DNA from: Ampullaceana balthica
Taxonomy: Eukaryota > Mollusca > Gastropoda > Lymnaeidae
Reading direction: 5' to 3'
NCBI GenBank assembly: GCA_944989445.1
Contig: CALYLW010000316.1
Location: 558,001-622,000 of the forward strand
DNA length: 64,000 nt
Shown here: positions 11,146 to 22,100 of the stretch, piece after piece
How the letters are laid out: the number at the start of each line of letters is the position of its first letter
How positions within the stretch are numbered: the stretch's first letter is position 1
The notes under the pieces: model-generated
Database searches by the model: none
What the model saw: only the letters and a program-made list of their open reading frames with translations
Told to the model about the DNA's origin: nothing
Translations under genes and position numbers: made by a program

Positions 11146-12565
11146 TAGGCCTGTCAACGGTACCCGGGACCCGGGTACCCGTTGCCGTCTGGTTTGCCCG
11201 AGTAGTAAAATTCCTCCCGGGTACCCGTGAAAATGTGGCCTTCAATGTCTATATTAACCAAACTTTGGCTCGCATGCGTTTTTTTTGTGTTAAATTTAAT
11301 GCTCGCGAAACAATTTATCAAATGAAAATTTTTGTTTCAAATATATGCTGTGAAATACATCTAAGGAGAACTATCGGTCAACGGGAAATACAATACGGTC
11401 TCGACGGACCACAATGTATTTGATACATCTTTTTTTATCTGAAAAGGAAACAGAAATCGCAAACACAAGAAGATTTTGGTTCTTTGAATGAATCATATAA
11501 AGAAAACAAAACTCCTCTGCCGAAAATAAGGATGGACTCTTTAGAGATGAAAGAGGCCGTGTTTGTTGTTGTTAATAAAAACACCCCTGCTTTGACACTA
11601 ACATTGCTTTGAAATATGCCGAAATTGGGCTACTGATTGATACTAATTATCTACCCCACCTCCCCCATCCACGCCTATACTATAACCACACCCTTTCCTT
11701 TCGCTTGTGTTTCTTGTGTTCGCTAACACGTGTTGACCTAGAAAAACTGATATTAATAATGCGTACCATGTTGTCAGTTTTTAAGGTTAATAAATTAAAT
11801 AGTTACTAACAGTGTGAGATGGATAAGACGTCGGCATAGAGATGAAAGAGGCCGTGTTTGATTTTGTTAATATAAACACCCCTGCTTTGATATTTGAAAT
11901 ACACCGACATTGGGTTTACGATTGTCGATGTTGTTTATCTACCCCCTCCCTCCTCCTCCCTCCATTCGATTGTGTTTCGTAGGTTCATTACAGCGTGTGC
12001 CTTGCTCAAAAACTGATTTTTAGTAAAACACCGAAATTTGTAAGTTTTTAAAGTAAATAAATTAGTTACTAACAGTGTAAGATGGATAAGGACCCGTCCA
12101 TAAATGACGTTACGCGCCTAGGGGAGGAGGGGGTCACACATTTGTGACGAGGGGGAGGGATGTGTTTAAGAATAAATGTGAATCACATCTAAACGCGCAA
12201 CTTCAAATAAAAGTTCCACTGAAGTTATTTGACAACTGATCATTTTCAAAAAGGAAGTACGGCTTTATGGGGGGGGGCGCAAAGCTTTGTGACGTCATAT
12301 TGGAGGGGGCTCTAAGTTTTTGTGACAACCTGTGACGGGGGGGGGGAAATCGGCCAAAATCGCTTGACGTCATTTACGTACGCTCCCTAAGACGTCGGAC
12401 GTGTAGCTACTGTGTGAAATGAGGTGCGCGGAAGGTGGCTAGGTAGCATTGTATAGCGGTCATGACGGGGAAAATTATGCGATGTTTCGATCGGGTAACC
12501 CGGGTACCCGTTCGAAATTTGGACGGGTACCTGGGCAGCATTTTTCAACAATATTGACAGCCCTA
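11146..12565. mobile_element. hAT-type element with perfect 8-bp target duplication
   Basis: The ends are TAGGCCTGTCAA and TTGACAGCCCTA (inverted, 11 of 12 matching), flanked on both sides by ATCTCTGG (11138-11145 and 12566-12573). Inner GC-rich words with CCCGGGTACCCG repeat near both ends. Inside, a unit of about 295 bp is tandemly duplicated (about 11545-11839 and 11840 onward), and the second unit is split by a MITE at 12090-12387. No intact transposase is seen, so it is non-autonomous or decayed. Confidence 0.85.
12090..12387. mobile_element. GGGGCCGTCC-family MITE (Harbinger-like), copy 1
   Basis: Inverted ends (GGACCCGTCCATAAATGACG and ACGTCATTTACGTACGCTCC) are flanked by TAA at 12087-12089 and 12388-12390. 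The uninterrupted tandem copy at 11819-11835 (GATGGATAAGACGTCGG) shows the empty site and confirms a 3-bp TAA duplication. That is typical of PIF/Harbinger elements, so the class is inferred from the target site only. Confidence 0.75.
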
Positions 12566-12573
12566 ATCTCTGG

Positions 12574-13225
12574 TCATATTGTTATTCTATTCGGATTTTT
12601 TAATATAGGCTAATTAATTTGAAAATTAAGCACTCAGAAGCAGAAAGATCTAACCATTAATGTTTAAACATATGTGCAATCTAATCTCTGCATAATTCTA
12701 AAAATGTTGTCTTCTACCACTACTCTGTAGAATTCTGCAGGTATGAATCTGGCTTTCACGGCTTTTTTTGCACTAAGCTATGTTGAATATATTTATAGTA
12801 AAACTGCCGAAGCTCAGTAGACAAATTACTGTTTAAGTCCTCTGGATAGACATTGGTTAATTTTTTTTGCAAAGCTCAGAAAATTGAATTCTCTCTTCGG
12901 TGGATGAGGAACTTGTTATTTCTTATTTTAAAAGAAATATTTAAAATAATATTTTAAAAAAAATATATACATATATTTAAAAAATGTGCTAAATCATTAT
13001 GCACCCGCACGTTTCTCTACCTCAGATTTGTCAAATGTGACGAAAAAAAATGAAATACGAAATAACTTCTACTGCATTCTCGTCATTTAGCACTTTCTTT
13101 CTGTTTAAATTTGAGTTTTCTTATAACCAAAATAACCAGAATATCTTACTTACTTCATCCATGATGAGCATGTGGACCTTTTGAGACACAATTTCAATGA
13201 GTTCCTCATTGGTAATTTTGAATCA
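12574..13225. other. AT-rich spacer, nothing recognised
   Basis: No open frame, splice-bounded exon or repeat pair was found here. Several homopolymer A/T runs are present. Confidence 0.4.
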
Positions 13226-13706
13226 GGGGCCGTCCATAAATGACGTCACGCACCTAGGGGGGAGGGGGGTCTCACTTTTGTGAGGATGCGTGACGAGGGG
13301 GAGGGAGGGGGTTGAAGAAATGAGACGTCACATCAAAGGGGTAACTTTAAATAAAACTTCCACTGAAATATTTGGTCGTTTACAATTTATTTAATGACTT
13401 TTAAATCAGTGCTCCTCAATGTGCCGGTCGGTAGGCCATCAGACGCTGGTTGGCGTAAGCTATCAAGACACGAAAATTAAATCTAATTATAATCCTTAAG
13501 TTTGAGAATCCACAAGATAACATATGAAATTGTTACACTGCGTCATTTGATGTTGACATCAAAGCCTTTGTGGTGTAACCGCAGCTCCGTTTGGTTCTCT
13601 CATGGCAAGAGTCGTCGATTTTTTTTGCCAAAATATACAAGTTTATGTGTGCTTTACCCCCCCCCCACCCCCAGACTCAGCCCCAGGCCATTCTAGTCTT
13701 CTAGAT

Positions 13707-13891
13707 CAGTGCTTCTCAAAGTGGTGGTCCGCGGATAGGTGCCGGTCCGTGGGCCATCCGCTGCCGGTCCGCAGATGTTCTAAAAAAAGGACCGAAAAAA
13801 TTGTCAGTACATGGAAAATAGTGCACCGGTCCCTGGTGCAATGGAGAAAATTCCTGCCGGTCCACGATACTAAAAAGTTTGAGAAGCACTG
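13707..13891. mobile_element. 185-bp hAT MITE with perfect ends and duplication
   Basis: The 14-bp terminal repeats CAGTGCTTCTCAAA and TTTGAGAAGCACTG are perfect, and the 8-bp duplication TTCTAGAT (13699-13706 and 13892-13899) is perfect too. The interior is rich in GGTCCG/CCGGTCC words. Perfect borders suggest a fairly recent insertion. Confidence 0.92.
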
Positions 13892-14532
13892 TTCTAGATA
13901 TAATTGTAAATGAGCCCATTTAAAATTAGTCAACTATTCATTAACTTTATTGAATGCATCAAATTCTTGACTTCGCAATTCGAGAGGAGCACAAAACAAC
14001 TTTTCTTCTTAGCTCAGTTTTTAAGCTATTAATTTTAAATATCACAGAAAGGATACTAGTTGCAGACAATTCATGTGGATTAAGATTATTGTCAATCGTG
14101 TCAATATAAATGAAATTAGGGTAGATTTAGGTGTCTTCGTATAGTACGTAGGTAAGAAATTTACATAGTTGTCAAATTTTAAAAAAAGTGCATTTTCTGG
14201 AAGGAACCGGTTCAATAATGGGCATAATGTTCCAAGCGTATACGTACACATGACGTATTTTAATATATCTAGTGGATTGTAGTGGATGTTATATGTCCCA
14301 AATGAGTCTGCATTACCCCCAAGAATTCCCTTTTGATCCCAGATGAGGTTATTTCCCTCTGTTCGCCGACCTCTTTCTTACGGGATGCCCGTCAGTCAAT
14401 TGAGGGATTTTTTAAAATTAAATTTTAAAAATGTTATTTTTAAATATTTTTTTTTGTAAACAAAGACGTTAACCTTGATGATTAATAAATAGTCAATGTT
14501 TAACTTGTATGCATTAAAATAAAATATAATCT

Positions 14533-14588
14533 AAGGATGTTCTTCTGTATAGAAGGAGCGTCTGTAAACAGATAAGATAAGATGTTAA
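14533..14588 (+). mobile_element. 3' fragment of the tRNA-derived SINE
   Basis: TTCTTCTGTATAGAAGGAGC, then GTCTGTA and GATAAGATAAGAT, matches the 3' end of the SINE copy at 56816-57080. Only the tail is present. Confidence 0.6.
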
Positions 14589-14880
14589 CACAGTTCGTTT
14601 TATGAAGGCGGTTAAACGTTTTTAAAAAATGCTTCACGCGGGTTACGATATTGCAATGTAGATTTTCACTAAATAAATAATAAATACTTAAATGAAAATA
14701 AAAGTGATTTGAAACATACTTATTTTCAAATAGAAAATATAGTGTGTTTTTTAGGGGGGGGGGTCAAAGATTTGTGACGTATTTTTATAGGGGGGGTCTA
14801 GGTTTTTGTGACGACGCGTGACGATGGGGAAGGGGTCAATATTCGGCAAAAATCGCGTGACGTCATTAATGGACGGCCCC

Positions 14881-15673
14881 TAAGTAAAATGTTCATAGTT
14901 CCCAATATGTGCTGCTAAAAATGGATCAAATCGATTTATCAACTCCAGCTATTCAGCAGAATGGTAAAGATCGATCAACGTGTGCCGTGTTTTTTCCAGA
15001 CGGACAGAAAGAATAAAACGAGCACTGCAAAGCTATTTTAACAAAAAAAATTATATGCATATAGTTCTGTGTGTAACTGTAACAAGAATAGTAAGATATT
15101 AGAACGAAAAGTTCTAATTACATAATTACCCAAAACTTTATATATTTATGCACAGTGACAAAGACTTTTAAAAATTAAAAGCCCGCATTAGATAAAATTG
15201 TAATGAAATAGCCTTTAAAAATCATTCGTTATTAAATAGAAAATCTGTTTTCCCCTTTCTCGTTTACCTTATCATCCTCTTATTCATTTCCTTCCCCTGT
15301 GCATGCGTGTGCTTAAGTGAAAATTAAATATTGATTTTGAGACATTGAATGCCAATGCCATACAAAATAATAATAATAATAATTTAAATTTAAAAAAAAA
15401 CAATTTCTGTGCAAAACTCAGAACTTCAATTTTCAAAGTTTTATTGACATGCCTGTTATTACATTTAAGTAGTTTCGCGTTAATTAATTTTTAACATGAA
15501 CTTCTAAATATGTATTAATGTTTATTATTATTTTTAGTTTATAAGCTTTTGTTAATTTATTAATTAATTATAAGATGTATGTGCATTTTTTAAAAAAAGT
15601 GTAATAACCACACATGCTGAATAATAATTTTGATCTACATCTTCTGAAATCTGGCCTTTGTGAAACTGTCGGT
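14881..15673. other. AT-rich spacer upstream of RPL27
   Basis: No exon or repeat was identified. This region should contain the RPL27 promoter. No TATA box is obvious at the expected distance from the proposed start at 15674, which is usual for ribosomal protein genes. Confidence 0.4.
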
Positions 15674-15700
15674 CTTTTCTGTTTCCGGTCGAAAAACTCG
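15674..15700 (+). promoter_or_regulatory. RPL27: Probable RPL27 non-coding exon 1 with TOP start
   Basis: The sequence CTTTTCTGTTTCC begins with C followed by pyrimidines, as expected of a terminal oligopyrimidine (TOP) mRNA start. It runs 27 bases to a donor GTAATG at 15701. Joining it to the acceptor at 16155 (TTCTTTCCAG) places AC directly before the ATG. Ribosomal protein genes usually have such a short leader exon and are under growth-dependent translational control. It was found by pattern only and no transcript was seen. Confidence 0.5.
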
Positions 15701-16157
15701 GTAATGTTTATGTGTTAAGGCCTATAGATTTGATATCAAAATCTCTTTTCATCCGCAAATATCATAAGATTTATATCAAAATATATTACATTTAATGATA
15801 TACGATAAATAAAGTATACTTATGGTTTGTGTTATTTTAATGGGTTAATAGAGGTGGTAACACGTATTTACATAAACCTAGTCATTAGCCCAAGTCTAAT
15901 TTCACACGAAGACATTTTCCCGTTAAAAACACTTTCTTTCTCGACTCACCCTGGTAACGATGACCACTTTACTTTGGATCATTTATCTTTTGTTTATGTG
16001 CAAGACTTCTTGACCTAAAATACAGTAAAACCCACAACTTAGCCAGTTTTTAAATTCAATGTTTGCCCTCAAAACCTATGTACTATGTTGTAATGTTAAA
16101 TGTTTGTGTTGCATTGCTTCTCATGTGTTAATGTGATTTTCAAAATTCTTTCCAGAC

Positions 16158-19100
16158 ATGGGTAAATTTATGAAATCGGGGAAGGTTGTTTTGGTCCTTG
16201 GAGGACGATTTGCTGGACGCAAAGCTGTCATTGTAAAAGTAGGTATTTCCTTTCACGTGTAATAGGTAAATAAGTATAAGACAAGTTTTGTTTAAGTTCA
16301 GCTATTGAATTATTTATTTGCTAGATTTAGATCTATTATTTAGGCAGAGGATTACTTGAACGGACAATTGGGTTTATGTTTTAATTATTATTAATATAAA
16401 AGCTACCAGATACGACCCCGGACATAATATATGCCACAGACTTGCTCAAAGTCAAAGAAAGAGGGGAAAGAACTGACACAAACTACAGCACGTTGAAATT
16501 AGACCAATACGAGTATTGTCGGGGGGGGGGACCTCCAACGCATTGTTGGTCTCGAAATGCGCACTGCGGTTAGCTACCTTCCTCCGCCCATCCTGCTGCA
16601 CCACCCTAGCTTGCCAACCATAAACAGCGAGGGTCATTCCTCATGCTTTAAAATTGTAAAAGAATGAAATATTATTTGTGTGTCTTCAGTAGGCTGTAGG
16701 CAGTTAGTTTACAGTTGTTTTTCGTTTCATTTCAATGTTTTTTTTTCTCTTAGCACATTTTAGCACAGGTTATTACACTTTGCACATAAAAAGTACGAAT
16801 ACTGTCTGCACACAAAATTTGTAAAAACGGTTGATCACACACGAAAACAATACGCTAACAGACCGAGAGCTTAACACAGAATAATACATCAATGCTGAAG
16901 TGCCGGCTCACTAATGAATTTCCAGGAAAAAGGGACTTCCCCTTACTGCGTCACTCGTTATGCGAATCTTAGCTCGTTAAGGGAGCAGCTAAGGTTGTTA
17001 AGAGGACCGGTTAACCGTTCAAAATAAGGCCGGTTAACCTTTTGTCTGTATTATTACTGTCTTGCGAACCAACTAGAGAATGCATAAAATTTTCACACCG
17101 TGTCGTCTGATTTGACATCCAAGTGCCTGATATGTACATTTGTACCGCCCCTTGTCCTTGTGTTTAGCTCTATCGCGCTGGCGTCAAAATAGCGAATTTA
17201 AAAAAAAGTAAAAATTTAATTCGAAAATCGTCTGAACAAAGAAATAAACCGTAATGATTAATGTTCAATTTTTAATATTATTTATTAAAATTATTAAAAC
17301 GGCATGTTATCAAATGTTGTCAAGTCAGATAGTTTTTGAGGACTGGTTAACCGTTTAAAAAAAGGACAGTTTTACTGTCTGGTCCGTATTTTTTTTAGAA
17401 CCAACATAGTGTGTATCAAATTTTTGTCTTGCGCCATCTGATGGTGACTTCAAAGAACATGTGATGTCACAGCCCACTTGCGTTCAGTTCTCGTGCGCTG
17501 TGCTCCTTTTCCAGTGCATTCAAAATAAATTTTTAGAAAACATCAAATTTTATATCAATGTGGTAATTTTAAGTCAAATTCCTTAACATGCACGTACTTA
17601 GCAGGTAAACTATCGATATAAAAATAAGACCGAAATAGAATTTGAGGACCAGTAAACAGTCTGTTATGTTCGGCGCATCTTTACTCTTGTAATATAAATA
17701 GTAACACTTGCTGCCTTGACCGTTGTTCACATTTTGACATCACGGCCCCGCTGTGTGTTAGTTCTTGTACTATGCTTCGTCAACGAAGCGAATTTTTTAA
17801 AAAATCGTACACTATCCGAATTCCACTAACAGTGATGACGGTGTATTTTTAAATTATTTATATACCGGAATGTTAAGAAAACGCTTTGATGTCCCAGTCG
17901 CTCGCATATTGGCTCTGGTATTCTGCTGTAACACAATAAAAAATTAACTCCTGGTAATAAACTAATACCGACTAATTGAAGTTGCGGTTAACCGTTAGCA
18001 ACCTTAGGAGCAACTTTTTCAAAAAAAAATTGCTCGTTATGAGAGGTGCTTATTATAAGAAGTTTGACTGTATGAATCCCACAATTGTGAGGCAAGACTT
18101 TCGATAAGCTGGGGTTTTTCTCTCTTTTTGTGTGAGCAATTTAAAAAAAAACACACCTTATATATTTAATTTTGATACTTATATTGATTTTGTCATTTCA
18201 TGATTGAATTACTGGATTTTAGTTTTTATATTCCAAGTCAGAATGATACCAGCTGCATAATTTTATGTGTTATGGTTGTTTTCATCAAGAGAAATAAAAG
18301 ATGCAGTTCAGAAGTTCAGACCCTCTCATAAGGAATAATTTCTTTCTTTAGAATTACGATGAAGGAACACCAGACAAGCCTTTTGGCCATGCTCTAGTAG
18401 CTGGCATTGACAGATATCCTCGTAAAGTAACAAGAAGTATGGGCAAAAAGAAATTAAAGCAACGATCCAAAGTAAAGTCTTTTGTGAAAGTCTATAACTT
18501 CAATCATTTGATGCCAACAAGGTGAGAATAAATTTGCTCTACATAATTATGGCATTTTTTTCTTTCTACTAGCACATATGGAAAACTCAAGGTACCAGAG
18601 AACCTGGTGCACAGAAACCATTGGTTTACTTTGAATTAGGGTTGGAAGTGGTTAGAGTGGCCCTAAGTATAAGTGATGTACAGTTAATTTAACCATGACC
18701 AGTTAACTCTTACTTCATCTGTATTAGCTTATTATCCAGAATTAATGTTATGGTGTATAGAATTATAAAAACACCATAAAAAGTATTGGTACTATAAAGA
18801 CACCTTGCTACAGCTGATTGCAGGTTAACTGGTACTCTAATACAAGTAATTTGAGAACAATTTTTTTACAGCAGTTTTTATCAGTTATTACAGTCGGACC
18901 CCGCTAAGTCGAAAACCTCCCCATATCGAATTAATTGTTAGGTCCTGGCCAAATTTCATAAGACTAATGTATTTTAGATCTCCTTAACTCCTATTCTGGG
19001 AAGACATTTCAGAATACGTTTTCCGTAGAGCCAAAACCAGGGGTTCCTAACCAGTGGTGCATGCACCCCTATGGGGTGCATGAGCAGGTTCCAGGGGGTG

Positions 19101-22100
19101 CATGAACCATTCAGAGAAAAAAAAGAAAAAGAGGAAGAAGGAAAAAAAGAAAGAAAAACTGATAACTGATAAATATAAACCATAAGCAAGGCATGCCGCG
19201 TTAAAGGGCTCCCATGTACAAACCCCCCCCCCTTTTACTCGGTCGCGCATCGTTCTGCGCATGTCGAACATTGACGGAAAAACTTTTTCGCAAAATGAAC
19301 GGTTCGCTCTACATGTTCCTCGGAATTTCGTGTTTTAAGTCACAGTTTTCTAAAAATAATATAATTTTGTCATCAAATACGTCAGATCTCTAACCGTTTT
19401 GAGCGGATGTAAACATTGGGATTTTTTCCCTTCACTTTTATTGCTCGGTACGCTGCAAAGGTCTTAAAACGTTAATTGTAAGCCATTATTTGTCATTGAA
19501 ATCTAAAATCTTGAGTTGAGCATCCAATTCCAGTTATTAAAAACATCATCTTCGTCAGTTAAAAATTTGCCTGTTACTGGTATGAATTTCTGATTGTCCA
19601 TCAAAATCGTTAATAAATAATAAAAAAGAGAGAGAGATGGAACACAAAAGCCTCAGTGATGTTGGTGTCAAGACAAAGAAAGGGGATTTGGGGGGTGGGG
19701 GGTGGGGATAGGAGAGGTAAATCGTCTGCGTTTAAGGTTCTTAGTTTATAAGTGAATTTAAGCCTGAGTAAGTCTTAATTAAAGAGGCATTGTTCGTGTA
19801 TTAAAATGTGTTGGAGCTTTCTTGATGACGCTTGTTGTAAACAAAAGGGCGCCGGGAGTATAAGCTAAATGAAAGATAAATATCTGTGGAAAAATCATGT
19901 GCAATGACAACATGAAGTCTGCTATACTCCGAGAGCACTTGGAGAAAGTCCATCCATCCAATTCCAAGGACAGTGTTGAGGTCTTCAAGCAGAAGAGAGC
20001 TCGCTTCTTGACCTCAGGTACCTTGCCCAAGCTTGGATTTTCTTTGTCACAGAAACCTGCACTGGAGGCATCATTCAAAGTTGCATATCTTATTGCAAAG
20101 AACAAGAAGCCCCACACCATTGGAGAACTTTGGTGAAGCCTTGTGCTCTGGAGATGGTGGAACTGATGTTTGGTCATCAGGAGAGGGAGCAGGTTGAGAA
20201 AGTTCCTTTGTTCAATGACACTATTCATTCCAGGATTAGTGACATGGCTGCAGACATTCTGAATCAAGTCTTGTGTGAGATGAGAAGCAGTCCTTTTCCA
20301 TTTAGCATGCAGCTGGATGAATCCACTGATGTAGCACAATGCAGTCAGATTCTTGTATTTCTGAGATAAGTTCTCAGTGGATTGCTGAAGGAGGAATTTC
20401 TCTTTTGTAAGCCACTCCTAGCTACTAACAAAGCTGCTGATGTGCTGCAGCTAGTCAGGGCATTCTTAACTGAAAACCATTTTGACTGGACTTCAAGAAT
20501 TTCTTCAATTTGCACAGGTGGTGCTCTACTGGTAAGGAAAGAAGTTCCAGATATTGTCACTACACACTGTATCCTTCATCGTCAGGCCATGGCATGCAAA
20601 ACTCTACCTCCAACCTCGAAGTCAGTTCTTTCTACTGCAGTCCAAGTTGTAAATTTTATCCGCTCACATGCCTTGAACCACTGCCTCTTCAAGTTGTTCT
20701 GTCAGGAGGTGGTCTCTGAGCATGAAGTTCTGCTCTACCACAATGAGGTGCGCTGGTTGTCCAAGGGACGGATACTTTCTCGGTTAGTAGAACTGAGAGT
20801 GGAGCTTGCCATTTTCTTGCGAGAAAAAGAGAGTGACCTTGATGACAAGTTTGACTGTCCAAATTTCATTCTTTACTTGGCATACCTGTCTGACATCTTC
20901 ACCACCTTGAATGAGTTGAACACATCTCTCCAAGGACCTGCTGTGACTGTAATGGATGCTACTGAGAGAATGCAAGCCTTACTAAACAAAGAGCCACTAT
21001 TCCAATGAAGAAAAGAAAAGTCCAACTTGCCAACTTTCCACTCTTGGATGAAGTTGTAATATCTGGTGCAGAAGGAAGCACCGAGGGATCACTGCCTGAA
21101 AAAATCAAAGGGGAAATTTCAGAGCACCTTTCAACATTGCAAAAGTCCTTTGATGGGTATTTCTGTCAAAAAATTGCTAGGAAAGACCATTGGATTCGCA
21201 ATCCTTTTCTCTGTGACTTGAACAACATTGATGACAGTGACTTTGCTAAAGATGACATGTTTGATTTGAGAACCAGAGAAGTACCGAGGAGTGCCTTCAG
21301 TTGCAATACCTTGATTGAATTTTGGTGCTCCCAGCTAGATTCCTACCCACAACTAGCCAAGAGGTCAGTACCGACTCTCCCTCCATTTGACACAACCTAT
21401 CTCTGTGAAGCAGGATTCTCCAGATTTAATCGCTGATTGATCATAAGAAGCAGCAGATCACTAACTAAATTCTCTGTTGCCTATGGTCAAAACTGTTGTG
21501 TTCCTAAAATAAACATATTTTATGCAAGTTTCACGAGGGGGTGCATGAACTTTTTTGGGCATCTGAAGGGGTGCATGGACCCCAAAAGGTTAGGAACCAC
21601 TGGCCAAAACAGATGCAAATTCTTATCTTCATGCTTTTCACAAGGGATTAACTCAATCGCTACTAAGAACAAAAACCAAAGCATTCCCTGAAATACTAAG
21701 CAAAAGGAGATTACTCTAAAAAAAACATGCACCCCCATGCTAAATAAAAATATTTTTAAACATCTAAATGAAAATTTAAAATAACAAAACTGCACCAAAA
21801 ATCCGAAAATTTGATGTGCTTTTCAAAAAAATATAGATTGATGCACTTTTATTCACAAATACATTGTATATAAATCCTGGAAAAAATTTTATTGAAAATT
21901 TACATCACTGTTTTTGGGCGTTGACCTTCGTTGTCTGTCACCTTTTATTTTTTGTCTCATGAAACTTTGAGAAACATCTTATCCACTGACCAATACAATT
22001 TTGTAATTGGTTACTTGAGTCTAAACATGATGTTGATGTAGAGGAATTTATATATGTCCTTATCAGCCTCCTTCCACTGGGTGTCTTTCTTACCCTTCGC

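Larger units (their letters stand above)
13226..14880. mobile_element. GGGGCCGTCC-family MITE, copy 2, split by insertions
   Basis: The left end (GGGGCCGTCCATAAATGACG, 13226) and right end (TGGACGGCCCC, ending 14880) are inverted repeats. The outer 150-200 bp on each side match the other family members, for example the shared AACTTTAAATAAAA block. The middle is foreign: a degenerate CAGTGCTCCTCAA element near 13408, a fragment related to the 16990 element (about 13505-13640), a complete hAT MITE at 13707-13891 and a SINE tail at 14533-14588. The flanks are TCA and TAA, so the target duplication is imperfect. Confidence 0.65.

Noticed and set aside
19779..20339. 186-codon frame on the minus strand
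   Set aside because: It is the antisense shadow of the hAT transposase remnant.
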